This document shows, in pieces, positions 28,472 through 37,653 of a stretch of DNA of 64,000 nucleotides. The first letter of the stretch is position 1. The number at the start of each line of letters is the position of its first letter. The notes beneath the pieces are model-generated. The model made no database searches, was not told the DNA's origin, and was given only the letters and a program-made list of their open reading frames with translations. The DNA lies in contig NZ_APAT01000005.1 in NCBI RefSeq assembly GCF_000347775.1, forward strand, positions 124,001 to 188,000, written 5' to 3'. Source of the stretch: Marinobacter santoriniensis NKSG1. GTDB lineage: Bacteria; Pseudomonadota; Gammaproteobacteria; Pseudomonadales; Oleiphilaceae. A program made the translations under genes and the position numbers.

Positions 28472-30010
28472 ATGGCAACATCGCAAGATACCCCCGCCGC
28501 ACCAGCTTCTCAGGTGCTTGAAACACTTCGCGGCAAACAGGTCCTGGTTACCGGGACGACCGGCTTCCTTGGCAAAGTTGTGCTTGAGAAGCTGATGCGC
28601 GCAGTGCCGGACATTGGCGGTATTCATCTGCTGATACGTGGGAACAAGCGGCATCCGGATGCTCGCACCCGTTTTATGAACGAAATCGTAACCTCGTCCG
28701 TGTTCGAGCGTATGCGCGAAGAGGATCTGGAGGGATTCGAGGCGTTTGTTGAGGAGAAAGTGCATTGTGTCACCGGTGAAGTGACCGAGCCGGCATTCGG
28801 TCTGACCGAAAAGGCGTTTGGCGCCTTGGCGGATCAGCTCGATGCGGTCATCAACTCGGCGGCGAGTGTCAATTTCCGCGAAGAGCTGGACAAGGCTCTG
28901 GCCATTAATACCCTGTGTCTCGACAACATCGCTGAGCTGGCGCGTCAGAATGACCGGTTGGCGGTTGTCCAGGTCTCCACCTGCTATGTGAACGGGATGA
29001 ACTCCGGTCAGGTATCGGAATCGATCATCAAGCCGGCCGGTGAATCGATACCTCAGAATCCGGAAGGTTATTATGAAACCTCGGACCTGATCCGACTGTT
29101 GCAGGACAAGATTGCCGATGTTCGGGCCCGATACTCCGGCAAAGCACTGGAGAAAAAGCTGGTAGAGCTGGGTATTCGTGAAGCCAACCGCTACGGCTGG
29201 AGCGACACCTACACGTTCACCAAATGGCTCGGCGAGCAACTTCTGATGGGGGCCCTGAGCGGGCGTGCGTTGACAATTCTGCGTCCGTCCATCATCGAGA
29301 GTGCCCTTGAAGAGCCTGCGCCCGGCTGGATTGAAGGCGTAAAGGTCGCTGATGCCATCATCCTCGCCTACGCCCGCGAGAAAGTGACCATCTTCCCGGG
29401 CAAGCGGTCCGGCATCATCGATGTCATTCCTGTGGACCTGGTCGCCAACTCGATCATTCTGTCGGTATCCGAGGCGCTTGCCGAGGCACCGGCGCATCGC
29501 ATCTACCAGTGTTGCAGCGGGAGTTCCAATCCGGTCTCGCTTGGCGAGTTCATTGATCACCTGCTTGCGGAAGCAAAAGCCAATTACGCCAGCTACGATC
29601 AGCTGTTCTACCGTCAGCCGAGCAAGCCGTTCGTGGCCATCAACCGGAAGCTGTTCGATACATTGGTGAGCGGTGTTCGGATCCCTCTGAGCGTGACCGA
29701 TCGGGTTCTGAAAATGCTTGGCCATAGCCGCGAGCTGAAAATACTGAGAAACCTTGATACGACCCGTTCGCTGGCCACCATCTTCGGTTTCTACACGGCG
29801 CCGGATTATATTTTCCGGAACGACGGACTGATTGCCCTGTCGGGCCGAATGGGCGAGCTGGATCAGATGTTGTTCCCGGTGGATGCCCGGCAGGTTGACT
29901 GGTCGACCTACCTCCGCAAGATCCACCTGGCGGGTCTGAACCGATATGCTTTGAAGGAGCGCAAACTCCATAGTCTTCGTGGCCGCGGGACCCAGAAAAA
30001 AGCGGCCTGA
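28472..30010 (+). CDS. Alcohol-forming fatty acyl-CoA reductase
   Basis: NADPH-dependent enzyme that reduces fatty acyl-CoA through the aldehyde to the fatty alcohol, the precursor for wax esters. The 512-residue extended-SDR protein has the nucleotide loop TGTTGFLGK (27-35) and the catalytic Tyr/Lys in YTFTK (Tyr247, Lys251). A C-terminal FAR_C-like region ends in ALKERKLHSLR. From memory, the sequence matches the approximately 512-residue Marinobacter reductase nearly throughout, from the SDR core to the KKAA tail. A strong GAAGGAG lies upstream of the ATG. It is monocistronic with its own terminator, and related genes for acetyl-CoA activation and acyl desaturation follow. Confidence 0.93.
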   Translation: MATSQDTPAAPASQVLETLRGKQVLVTGTTGFLGKVVLEKLMRAVPDIGGIHLLIRGNKRHPDARTRFMNEIVTSSVFERMREEDLEGFEAFVEEKVHCVTGEVTEPAFGLTEKAFGALADQLDAVINSAASVNFREELDKALAINTLCLDNIAELARQNDRLAVVQVSTCYVNGMNSGQVSESIIKPAGESIPQNPEGYYETSDLIRLLQDKIADVRARYSGKALEKKLVELGIREANRYGWSDTYTFTKWLGEQLLMGALSGRALTILRPSIIESALEEPAPGWIEGVKVADAIILAYAREKVTIFPGKRSGIIDVIPVDLVANSIILSVSEALAEAPAHRIYQCCSGSSNPVSLGEFIDHLLAEAKANYASYDQLFYRQPSKPFVAINRKLFDTLVSGVRIPLSVTDRVLKMLGHSRELKILRNLDTTRSLATIFGFYTAPDYIFRNDGLIALSGRMGELDQMLFPVDARQVDWSTYLRKIHLAGLNRYALKERKLHSLRGRGTQKKAA

Positions 30011-30018
30011 ATCCTTCC

Positions 30019-30051
30019 GGGCTGGCCCTCGTGGCCAGCCCTTCCTCCCTT
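30019..30051 (+). terminator. Rho-independent-like terminator after fatty acyl-CoA reductase
   Basis: A nine-base-pair perfect stem, GGGCTGGCC (30019-30027) with GGCCAGCCC (30033-30041), loop CTCGT, followed by a pyrimidine-rich TTCCTCCCTT tail. Confidence 0.65.
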
Positions 30052-30105
30052 GCGAATCCCCGCGTCCAAACTATGCTTGTTTATGCGTTAGTTGTCTGAT
30101 TTTTC

Positions 30106-30135
30106 CGTCTGTTTCTTGCAGTTTGTCGTCTGTTT
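30106..30135 (+). promoter_or_regulatory. Phased direct repeat upstream of acs
   Basis: CGTCTGTTT occurs at 30106-30114 and 30127-30135, again exactly 21 bases apart, with a weaker TGTCTGATT at 30093. The site is about 160-190 bases before acs. It is a candidate binding site for the LuxR-type regulator encoded just downstream of acs. Confidence 0.35.
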
Positions 30136-30295
30136 GCGGTCAAAAGTGCTGGCACATTAGGACGTTAGTCTAATTCAATGAGTGGTGACACACGTGTTGA
30201 ACTACCACTATCCGTCGTCAGGGCTGGAGAGGCCCGATCGCTCTGTTTCCAAATACCGACAATGACAACAGACTCTAACTGAAAGGGGGAGCACA

Positions 30296-32245
30296 ATGAC
30301 GCATAAGCAGGTATATCCGGTAGCACCGGACGTCGCCAAACGGGCGCTGGTCACTCGTGAACAATACGAGGAAATGTACCGGCAATCCGTGGAAGACCCG
30401 GATACCTTCTGGGGTGAGCACGGCAAGCGGATTGACTGGATCAAGCCGTTCACCAAGGTCAAGAACACGACGTACGACTACAACAATCTTTCCATCAAGT
30501 GGTTCGAAGATGGTGTTTTGAACGCTTCAGCCAACTGTCTTGACCGTCATCTGAAGGATCGCGGTGACCAGACCGCAATCATCTTCGAAGGTGATGAGCC
30601 CTCGGAATCCCGGACTGTCACCTATCGCGAGCTCTACGAAGAAACCTGTAAGTTCGCCAACGTCCTGAAGGGACTGGGTGTCAAAAAGGGTGATGTCGTC
30701 ACCATCTACATGCCGATGATCGTTGAGACCGCCGTTGCCATGTTGGCGTGTGCGCGGATCGGCGCGATCCATTCGGTTGTGTTCGGTGGCTTTTCTCCGG
30801 AAGCGCTGGCCGCGAGAATCGTCAACGGCAAATCACGTTATGTGATTACGGCGGATGAGGGTGTTCGTGGTGGTCGCACCATTCCCCTCAAGAAAAACGT
30901 GGATTCAGCGCTCAAGCACGAAGACTCCGCCAACGTCGACAAGGTTGTGGTGGTTACCCGCACAGGTAATGACCAGGTACCCTGGAACGACGGCCGGGAC
31001 GAGCGTTACGAAGATCTGATGAAGTCTGCCTCTGCCGAGTGCGAACCCGAGCCGATGAACGCGGAAGATCCGCTGTTCATGCTGTACACCTCCGGCTCTA
31101 CCGGTACTCCCAAAGGTGTGCTTCACACCACCGGTGGGTATATGGTCTATACCTCGATGACCCACCAGTACGTGTTTGATTATCATGATGGCGATGTCTA
31201 CTGGTGTACCGCCGACTTCGGCTGGGTAACGGGCCACAGCTACATCCTTTACGGTCCGCTGGCCAATGGTGCGGTCACGCTGCTGTTCGAAGGTGTGCCC
31301 AACTATCCGGACAGCTCCCGCATGGGACAGGTTGTCGATAAGCATAACGTGAACATTCTGTATACTGCGCCGACCGCCATCCGCGCCCTGATGGCTCAGG
31401 GTGACCACGTTATGGACGGCACTACCCGTGAGAGCCTGCGGGTTCTTGGCTCCGTGGGTGAGCCCATCAACCCGGAAGCATGGGAGTGGTACCACCGGGT
31501 GATCGGCAACAGCAAGTGTCCCATTGTGGACACCTGGTGGCAGACCGAGACCGGTGGCATCCTGATTTCTCCGTTGCCCGGTGCGGTGGACTTGAAGCCG
31601 GGTTCGGCCACTCTGCCGTTCTTCGGTGTCCAGCCGGCGCTGGTGGATAACGATGGCAACATCCTGGAAGGCAAGACCGAGGGTAACCTGGTTATCCTGG
31701 ACAGCTGGCCTGGCCAGATGCGCACCATCTACGGCGACCATGAGCGTTTCGCGCAGACCTACTTCAGCACTTACAAGGGCATGTACTTTACCGGCGACGG
31801 GGCCCGTCGGGACGAGGACGGCTATTACTGGATTACCGGCCGGGTCGACGACGTACTGAACGTGTCCGGCCACCGTCTGGGTACGGCCGAGGTCGAGAGT
31901 GCCCTGGTCGCCCACGACAAGGTGGCTGAAGCTGCGGTTGTGGGTTATCCGCACGATATCAAGGGGCAGGGCATCTATGTCTATGTCACCCTGGTACAGG
32001 GCGAGGAGCCCAGTGATGAGCTCAAGAAAGAGTTGGTTCAGTGGGTCCGTAAGGAGATTGGCCCGATTGCCTCGCCGGACGTGATCCAGTGGGCGCCTGG
32101 ACTGCCGAAGACCCGTTCTGGCAAGATTATGCGCCGGATTTTGCGTAAGATTGCTGCCAACGAGCACGATCAGCTGGGAGATACGTCCACTCTGGCTGAT
32201 CCGGGAGTTGTCGATGAGCTGATCAGCAGTCGGGTGTTCAAGTAA
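30296..32245 (+). CDS. acs: Acetyl-CoA synthetase (AMP-forming)
   Basis: Activates acetate to acetyl-CoA through acetyl-AMP. The 649-residue sequence is the family's full length, with the adenylation P-loop [21 protein letters not shown], the hinge region [10 protein letters not shown] and the C-terminal catalytic lysine in [11 protein letters not shown] (Lys610). That lysine is the site of reversible acetylation in this family. GAAAGGGGGAG precedes the ATG. A response-regulator gene follows 40 bases later on the same strand. Confidence 0.97.
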   Translation: MTHKQVYPVAPDVAKRALVTREQYEEMYRQSVEDPDTFWGEHGKRIDWIKPFTKVKNTTYDYNNLSIKWFEDGVLNASANCLDRHLKDRGDQTAIIFEGDEPSESRTVTYRELYEETCKFANVLKGLGVKKGDVVTIYMPMIVETAVAMLACARIGAIHSVVFGGFSPEALAARIVNGKSRYVITADEGVRGGRTIPLKKNVDSALKHEDSANVDKVVVVTRTGNDQVPWNDGRDERYEDLMKSASAECEPEPMNAEDPLFMLYTSGSTGTPKGVLHTTGGYMVYTSMTHQYVFDYHDGDVYWCTADFGWVTGHSYILYGPLANGAVTLLFEGVPNYPDSSRMGQVVDKHNVNILYTAPTAIRALMAQGDHVMDGTTRESLRVLGSVGEPINPEAWEWYHRVIGNSKCPIVDTWWQTETGGILISPLPGAVDLKPGSATLPFFGVQPALVDNDGNILEGKTEGNLVILDSWPGQMRTIYGDHERFAQTYFSTYKGMYFTGDGARRDEDGYYWITGRVDDVLNVSGHRLGTAEVESALVAHDKVAEAAVVGYPHDIKGQGIYVYVTLVQGEEPSDELKKELVQWVRKEIGPIASPDVIQWAPGLPKTRSGKIMRRILRKIAANEHDQLGDTSTLADPGVVDELISSRVFK

Positions 32246-32285
32246 CGCCGGCTGGTCGGCCAGTAACCTGTGAGGAATCTGTTGA

Positions 32286-32951
32286 ATGACACAAACAATT
32301 ATCGTCGCTGATGATCACCCGCTGTTTCGTGCAGCATTGAAGCAGGCGGTCAGTCAGGCGGTGCCGGATGCTGAAACGGTCGAAGTTGACAGCATCAAAT
32401 CACTGCAAGCGGCGGTGGAGTCCCATCCGGATGCAGATCTGGTTCTCCTGGATCTCAATATGCCGGGTGCCCACGGCTTCTCCGGGCTCGTGTTCATGCG
32501 CGGGCAATATCCCGGGCTGCCCGTTGTGGTTGTGTCAGGTTCCGAGGAATTGCAGGTGATGCGTCGCTCGATCGACTACGGCGCATCCGGCTTTATTCCC
32601 AAGTCGGCGCCACTGCCCACGATTACAGAGGCTATTCAGGCAGTCCTGGAAGGGGATGTCTGGCTGCCGGATGGGGTGGCTGAGAAGATCGAGCGAATGC
32701 AATCCGAAGCGACGGATTTCTCTGAACGGCTGGCGTCCCTGACGCCGCAGCAGTTCCGGGTGCTTGGCATGCTGGCCGAGGGGCTTCTGAACAAACAGAT
32801 CGCCTATGATCTGGACGTGTCGGAAGCAACCATCAAGGCGCACATCACAGCCGTGTTCCGAAAGCTTGGAGTTCGCAATCGGACCCAGGCGGTGATTGCG
32901 ATTCAGCAGATGGAGATTGACCCGTCGGATCAGTCGCTTTCGGGCAGTTGA
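32286..32951 (+). CDS. LuxR/NarL-family response regulator (ErdR/AgmR-like)
   Basis: A 221-residue transcription factor with a receiver domain (Asp56 in LLDLNMPGAHG; conserved Asp9/Asp10, Ser and Lys in IPKSAP) and a C-terminal LuxR helix-turn-helix (about 150-215: LTPQQFRVLGMLAEGLLNKQIA...VSEATIKAHI). Linkage to acs and the sequence style resemble ErdR/CrbR regulators that control acetyl-CoA synthetase and alcohol oxidation in pseudomonads and relatives. The cognate kinase is not nearby. Ends in a strong terminator. Confidence 0.88.
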   Translation: MTQTIIVADDHPLFRAALKQAVSQAVPDAETVEVDSIKSLQAAVESHPDADLVLLDLNMPGAHGFSGLVFMRGQYPGLPVVVVSGSEELQVMRRSIDYGASGFIPKSAPLPTITEAIQAVLEGDVWLPDGVAEKIERMQSEATDFSERLASLTPQQFRVLGMLAEGLLNKQIAYDLDVSEATIKAHITAVFRKLGVRNRTQAVIAIQQMEIDPSDQSLSGS

Positions 32952-32974
32952 CGAACCATTGATTGATGGACGCG

Positions 32975-33003
32975 AAAAAGGAGCCTTCGGGCTCCTTTTT
33001 TTT
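32975..33003 (+). terminator. Rho-independent terminator of the acs-regulator unit
   Basis: An 11-base-pair stem, AAAAAGGAGCC (32975-32985) with GGCTCCTTTTT (32990-33000), stable TTCG tetraloop, continuing into a run of eight T. Confidence 0.92.
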
Positions 33004-33041
33004 GGTTCCGGCTCCGGGTATCTCCCTTTAAATATGGAACG

Positions 33042-33134
33042 AGTGTACCGATCGTGAACACTGGTAATGAAAAATACATCTTCATGCCGTTGTTATAGGC
33101 GTTTTCATGATGTATTTTCAGCTCACAAGTGTAC
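33042..33134 (+). promoter_or_regulatory. Inverted and repeated operator-like motifs before desaturase gene
   Basis: Three signals lie in the 180-base leader. There is an imperfect palindrome AGTGTAC...GAACACT (33042-33062). There is a 10-base inverted repeat, AAAATACATC (33071-33080) with GATGTATTTT (33109-33118), flanking a TTATAGG that could be a -10. A second copy of AGTGTAC lies at 33128-33134. The arrangement suggests repression by a dimeric lipid-responsive regulator, but the protein is not identified. Confidence 0.35.
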
Positions 33135-33183
33135 GCCCAAAAATGAAATGGCGTTGAAGCGATCGATCGGACAAAGGTGAGAA

Positions 33184-34269
33184 ATGAACGCAATCGCAAG
33201 GCCGGACTCGGCAAGCGACCCGGTATTTGGTAAACCGGACGAACGGGAACTCAGGGATCGTATGAAGCGGGATTTGCCTGCGGATACGTTCAAGGCGCAG
33301 ACCTGGCGTGTGGTCTGGTTTCTTCCCATGCAGTTGATTAACTGGGGAGGCATCGCGGCCATTCTGGTTCTGGATTTGCCCTGGTATGCGAATATGGGGC
33401 TGGCGCTGTTGGTTGGGCATACCCTCGGTTGCCAGGGATTGCTGGCTCACGAAGTGCTGCACGGCGCACTCGGCATGAGCCGTCGATGGCAGAACCTGTT
33501 TGGTTGGCTGGGATTCGGTCCGTTTCTCGTGCCGCCCGAGTTCTGGCGGAAGTGGCACAACGTGGTACACCACGGCAACACCAATGCCGGGGACGTGGAT
33601 CCTGACAGCTTCGGAACATTGCGTCGCTACCGGACGGATCCGAAGCAGAAAAAGTTCACACGGCTCGCGCCCGGCGGAGGTGCCTGGTACAGCTACCTGT
33701 TTCTGACCTATTCGTTTACCTTCCATGCCCAACTGGTGCTGTGGTTCCAGGCGAGGCGACGGAAACAGTTCAAAGGGTTTGATCGCAAGAAGGCCATCCG
33801 TCAGTCGGTTGTCTGTCTTGCCCTGTGGGTGGCACTGGCGGTGATTTCAGGCCCGCTCGCTGTGTTTACGGTGATTGTTCCGTTCATGGCGGCCAACGCC
33901 CTGGCCCAGGCCTATATCCTCACCAATCACTTTCTCCGGCCGCAGACGCCAACCAACAATCCCCTGGACAATTCCATGAGCCTGCGAACGCTTCCGGTTC
34001 TGGACCGGCTGCATTTCCGCTTCAGCCATCATGTGGAGCATCACTTCTTTCCCAAGATGCCTTCGACCATGGCGCCCAGGGTGAGGCAGTGGCTGGAAAC
34101 CCACGAAGGGGACCGTTACATGGCGATGCCTCACGGCAGGGCGCTCGCCATGCTCTATTCCACGCCCAGGGTCTACAAGACGCCAACACAACTGGTGGAT
34201 CCCAACAATCCGCAGCGGGTTTTTGACCTCCTGCCGCTGCAGGCTGAGTACGCTGCTTCCAATCGGTGA
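33184..34269 (+). CDS. Membrane fatty acid desaturase
   Basis: Integral-membrane di-iron enzyme of the FA_desaturase family, 361 residues. The histidine boxes are HEVLH (His89, His93), HNVVHH (His125-130) and HHVEHH (His282-287), with an additional TNH at about 249. Four hydrophobic segments flank them (about 47-65, 70-88, 205-222, 224-240). The substrate (acyl-CoA or acyl-lipid) and the double-bond position cannot be read from sequence. GGTGA lies just before the ATG. A hairpin ends both this gene and the convergent dehydrogenase. Confidence 0.88.
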   Translation: MNAIARPDSASDPVFGKPDERELRDRMKRDLPADTFKAQTWRVVWFLPMQLINWGGIAAILVLDLPWYANMGLALLVGHTLGCQGLLAHEVLHGALGMSRRWQNLFGWLGFGPFLVPPEFWRKWHNVVHHGNTNAGDVDPDSFGTLRRYRTDPKQKKFTRLAPGGGAWYSYLFLTYSFTFHAQLVLWFQARRRKQFKGFDRKKAIRQSVVCLALWVALAVISGPLAVFTVIVPFMAANALAQAYILTNHFLRPQTPTNNPLDNSMSLRTLPVLDRLHFRFSHHVEHHFFPKMPSTMAPRVRQWLETHEGDRYMAMPHGRALAMLYSTPRVYKTPTQLVDPNNPQRVFDLLPLQAEYAASNR

Positions 34270-34275
34270 GCCCTT

Positions 34276-34298
34276 GCCGGCAGCGACTAGCTGCCGGC
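34276..34298. terminator. Shared 3' hairpin of convergent genes
   Basis: A perfect nine-base-pair stem, GCCGGCAGC (34276-34284) with GCTGCCGGC (34290-34298), closing a GACTA loop. The loop holds the stop codon of the minus-strand dehydrogenase (34287-34289). There is no T run on either side. Confidence 0.5.
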
Positions 34299-35267
34299 GT
34301 AGCCCAGCTTCTTGTTCACCAGGTTGAACAGGTCCCGACCGGAGTGCCAGAGGTCGAAGTTCTCGAGGAACTGATCGGTCAGGGCCCGTTTCCAGCCGAT
34401 GAAATCACCGGCCATGTGCGCGGTCATGATCACGTTGTCCCTGTCCCAGAGCGGATGATCTTCCGGCAGCGGCTCTTCCTCGAACACATCAAGGGCGGCG
34501 CCGGCAATTTCTTTCGCATCGAGGGCGGCGATCAGGTCGTCGGTTTTGACGATGGGGCCGCGGCCGATATTGATCAGGCGCGCGCTGGTTCGCATGGCCT
34601 TGAAGGCCCGCTGGTCGAACAGTCCCTCGGTCTGCGGGGTCAACGGGGCGGCGATGACGACGTAATCAAAGTGTTCCAGTTGCTGGAACAGCTGGTTGTT
34701 GCCATGAACCGCCACGAAATCCGGGTCATCGTGCCGGGGCGTCCTGGCGATGCCGTGGGGATGGAGCCCGATAGCGCTGGTCAGGCGGGCAATCTGACGG
34801 CCGATGGAGCCGGCGCCGACCACCAGCACCTGTTTTCCTTCCGCGCGCTCGGTGTCCCTGTGTTTCCATTCGTGCCGCTCCTGCAGTCGGACGGAATTGG
34901 GAAAGTCCTTGGCGAACATCAGGATGGTACAGAGTACATACTCGGCGATGGTTCGGTCGAAGATGCCGCGCGCATTGGTGACGACCACATCACTGTCGAT
35001 CAGTGCCGGAAACATAAGTGCATCCACCCCTGCGCTGGTGGCATGAATCCACTGCAACCGATCGGCAGCCGGCCAGGCAGCCTCGAACGCCTCGGTGCGA
35101 AAGTCGGTCACCATCATTACGTCGGTTCCGGGCAGTGTCTGCCGAAGCGTTTCTTCGTCGCACGCAAACCGGACTTCCGCCCTTGCCCTGACTGCATCCA
35201 TGCCCGGGGGTTCCTGTTCGCCGGGTGCAGTCAAAACCGTGATCACTGGTTGGTTCTGCTGAGTCAT
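34287..35267 (-). CDS. D-isomer-specific 2-hydroxyacid dehydrogenase
   Basis: A 326-residue NAD(P)-dependent oxidoreductase that reduces 2-oxoacids such as glyoxylate or hydroxypyruvate to D-2-hydroxyacids. The Rossmann loop is VVGAGSIGRQIARL (about residue 145), the catalytic Arg lies in INIGRGPIV, the Glu in DVFEEEPLP, and the His in MTAHMAG. The short N-terminal domain and the HMAG ending differ from SerA or LdhA and resemble GhrA-type enzymes. GGAGG precedes the ATG. Exact substrate unknown. Confidence 0.85.
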   Translation of the reverse strand: MTQQNQPVITVLTAPGEQEPPGMDAVRARAEVRFACDEETLRQTLPGTDVMMVTDFRTEAFEAAWPAADRLQWIHATSAGVDALMFPALIDSDVVVTNARGIFDRTIAEYVLCTILMFAKDFPNSVRLQERHEWKHRDTERAEGKQVLVVGAGSIGRQIARLTSAIGLHPHGIARTPRHDDPDFVAVHGNNQLFQQLEHFDYVVIAAPLTPQTEGLFDQRAFKAMRTSARLINIGRGPIVKTDDLIAALDAKEIAGAALDVFEEEPLPEDHPLWDRDNVIMTAHMAGDFIGWKRALTDQFLENFDLWHSGRDLFNLVNKKLGYAGS

Positions 35268-35510
35268 TGGGCCTCCGCCTGGTTATCCGTGAGTGAAGCG
35301 CGTCCTGATGGATGCAACATTTATGTATACCAGTCTGGTTGCCGCCGGTGAGTCGGTCAACCTGGGCAAATTTCGGGCCCGCCATGGCGGGGATTGAGGC
35401 CGTACTTCTACCTACCAGATGTTTGGGGTGTTTTGCCTTGTATGGCCTGTTGTTCCTGACTAACCTGCATGAGTAGACATTTTTTCATATCCCGTTGCCA
35501 GGAGGTGGTT

Positions 35511-36737
35511 ATGGCAGAAGCGCCCAACAGAGAAACCGGTCAGGCCAAGCCGCGCAAGGTGAAGTATCGTAAGGCAAAGGCCAGTTTTAACCCTGCCATG
35601 CAGGCGATTCCGGTTTCGGGAATCCGTCGACTCGTGAATATGGCGTCGTCGATGAAAGACGTCATCCACCTGTCCATTGGTCAACCGGATCTGCCAACGC
35701 CCAAGCACATCATCGACGCTTACGTGGATGCTTTGAATGCGGGGCAGACGGGATACACGATGGATGCGGGTCTGCCGGAACTGTTGGTTGCTCTGCGGGA
35801 CTATTACGGGCGCCGCTACAACCGAAAGCTCACCCGTGACAACATCCTCATCACCAGTGGTGCCACCGAGGCGATGTATCTGGCGCTGTCTGCCACTGCG
35901 GCGCCCGGCCGGCAGTTCATCGTGACCGACCCCTCTTTCCTTCTTTATGCGCCGCTGATACGGATGAACGGCGGCGAAGTGAAATACGTGCCCACTCGTG
36001 CGGAGAACAACCACCAGCTGGATCCGGACGAGGTAATCCGGGCCATGGGGTCCCGTACTTTCGCGCTGGTTCTGAACAACCCCAATAACCCCACCGGGGC
36101 TGTGTATCCGCGCAGCACCGTCGAAACGATCCTGTCCGAGTGCGCCTATCGCGGGATTCAGGTCTACGCCGATGAAGTCTACGACCATCTGATCTTTGAC
36201 GACGATGACTTCGCCAGCGTCCTGAACTGTTCCATGGACCTGGACAACATCATGTGCATCAGCAGCTTCTCCAAGACCTACAGCATGGCCGGTCTCCGTG
36301 TCGGATGGGTGATTTCAAGCCAGGCGGCGATCAAATCCCTTCGCCGTTACCATATGTTCACCACGTCCGTTGCCAATACGCCCGCGCAGTTTGCCGGTGT
36401 TGCGGCGCTGACCGGCGACCAGCAGTGCGTCACCGACATGGTGGATATCTATCGCGAGCGTCGGGACAAGACGGTCGAGTTGATCGAACAGACGCCCTAC
36501 ATGACCGGGTACAAGCCGGGCGGTGCGTTTTTCGCGTTCCCGGACCTGCCGCCTCATGTGGATGGGTCGGACCTGGCGTTGCGGATGCTCAAGGAGACAG
36601 GGGTCTGCGTGGTTCCCGGGGATGCCTTCGGTGAAGCCTGCACCAATGCGCTGCGCATCAGCTTTTCCACAACCTGTGAAAAGCTCGATCAGGCATTCGA
36701 CCGGATTATCCCCTGGATGGCCAAACAACAGTTCTGA
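35511..36737 (+). CDS. Class I/II PLP-dependent aminotransferase
   Basis: A 408-residue fold-type I aminotransferase. The PLP lysine lies in SFSKTYSMAGLRVGW, with the NNPNNPTGAVY and YADEVYDHL signatures upstream and a C-terminal RISFST arginine for the substrate carboxylate. It resembles aspartate/aromatic aminotransferases of the AspC1/PatA group, and the substrate is not resolved. ATG 35511 is chosen because AGGAGG sits five bases upstream. A distal in-frame ATG at 35469 has none. The CPXCG-type gene follows five bases after the stop. Confidence 0.88.
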   Translation: MAEAPNRETGQAKPRKVKYRKAKASFNPAMQAIPVSGIRRLVNMASSMKDVIHLSIGQPDLPTPKHIIDAYVDALNAGQTGYTMDAGLPELLVALRDYYGRRYNRKLTRDNILITSGATEAMYLALSATAAPGRQFIVTDPSFLLYAPLIRMNGGEVKYVPTRAENNHQLDPDEVIRAMGSRTFALVLNNPNNPTGAVYPRSTVETILSECAYRGIQVYADEVYDHLIFDDDDFASVLNCSMDLDNIMCISSFSKTYSMAGLRVGWVISSQAAIKSLRRYHMFTTSVANTPAQFAGVAALTGDQQCVTDMVDIYRERRDKTVELIEQTPYMTGYKPGGAFFAFPDLPPHVDGSDLALRMLKETGVCVVPGDAFGEACTNALRISFSTTCEKLDQAFDRIIPWMAKQQF

Positions 36738-36742
36738 GGTGC

Positions 36743-36937
36743 ATGGTGTCGGCGCTGGAATCCGTACTTGTCCAATGTCCCTACTGCTGGGAAACACTGG
36801 ATGTCAGTGTCGACCCTTCCGTTGCGGATCAGGAGTATGTCGAGGACTGCCAGGTGTGTTGTCAACCGATCCTGATTCACGTGACCTTTGATGAGACACT
36901 GACTCCCCATGTGGAAGCCCGGGCTGAAAACGAGTGA
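36743..36937 (+). CDS. CPXCG-motif cysteine-rich zinc-ribbon protein
   Basis: A 64-residue protein with CPYC near residue 12 and CQVCC near residue 36, the two metal-binding knuckles of the small CPXCG-motif family, and an acidic C-terminus. It probably binds zinc. Function unknown. It starts five bases after the aminotransferase stop, so the two are likely co-expressed. Confidence 0.8.
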   Translation: MVSALESVLVQCPYCWETLDVSVDPSVADQEYVEDCQVCCQPILIHVTFDETLTPHVEARAENE

Positions 36938-37029
36938 TTTCGGGCCTTCTCTCAGTCTTTTAATCTCAATGCAGTTGCCCCGGCCATGGCAGAGGCGCAG
37001 GATATAGGCATCCCAGGAAGGAGCTTCTG

Positions 37030-37602
37030 ATGAAAATCCAATGCCGGCCAGTGTTCTGGCTGATGATCACGGCCGTGGCGTTGCTGGCCTCCGGTTGTGC
37101 CAGCATGTCACCTTATTCGATCTCCGAAGCGGAGTTGGAGCAGCACCTCAAGGGCGTTGTGGCCGACTATGACCGGGAGCAACTGCAAAGCGGTTCTCCG
37201 CTGAGTCTGAGTCTTGATGACGCCGATATCACCCTTGGCCCGGACGGGCGCAACGTGGCGGTGATCGACGTGCGAGGCCAGATTGCACTCAATGCCCTCA
37301 TGGCGAAACTGCCAGTGGATATTGCCCTGAAAGTGGAGGGCGCTCCCTATTACGACAGCAAGGAAAAGGCGATCTATATCCGTCGGCTCCAGTTGCTGGA
37401 GAGCAGTATCGATTCGCCGTTCTTCAAGGGTGATCTGGCGCCAGTCACCGACACGGTTATGCGGGTTGTGGCGCAGATGCTCGAAACCATGCCGGTCTAT
37501 CGTCTTGACGAGACCAAGCTGGCGCAACGAATGTTCGGTATGGTCCCGATGGATGTTCGTGTGGCTCCCGGGCGGCTGGAATTTGTCATGGCGGACAAGT
37601 AA
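37030..37602 (+). CDS. DUF1439 (YceB-like) lipoprotein
   Basis: A 190-residue lipoprotein with a signal peptide ending in lipobox LLASGC (Cys near residue 23). The mature region is beta-rich, with the YceB-type pattern of repeated two-strand units (LSLSLDDADITLGPDGRNVAVIDVRG) and a C-terminal amphipathic helix. The family is related to lipid-binding SMP-like or BPI-like folds. Expected in the periplasmic face of a membrane. AGGAGC precedes the ATG. Ends at a terminator shared with the convergent dehydrogenase. Confidence 0.85.
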   Translation: MKIQCRPVFWLMITAVALLASGCASMSPYSISEAELEQHLKGVVADYDREQLQSGSPLSLSLDDADITLGPDGRNVAVIDVRGQIALNALMAKLPVDIALKVEGAPYYDSKEKAIYIRRLQLLESSIDSPFFKGDLAPVTDTVMRVVAQMLETMPVYRLDETKLAQRMFGMVPMDVRVAPGRLEFVMADK

Positions 37603-37623
37603 CGGCGAAGCCGTTCAAGGATT

Positions 37624-37653
37624 AAAAAAAGGCGGCCTCTCAGGCCGCCTTTG
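37624..37653. terminator. Bidirectional terminator
   Basis: GGCGGCCT (37631-37638) pairs with AGGCCGCC (37642-37649) around CTC, flanked by a run of A on the left and TTT on the right, so it can serve both converging genes. The minus-strand stop codon abuts it at 37654. Confidence 0.85.

Noticed and set aside
28349..29971. A 540-codon minus-strand frame opposite fatty acyl-CoA reductase
   Set aside because: Antisense shadow with no domain. The plus-strand gene is certain.
30149..30165. TGGCAC upstream of acs suggesting a sigma54 promoter
   Set aside because: The GC element at the required distance is GACG rather than TTGC, so the -12 box is missing.
30905..32167. A 420-codon minus-strand frame opposite acs
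   Set aside because: Antisense shadow only.
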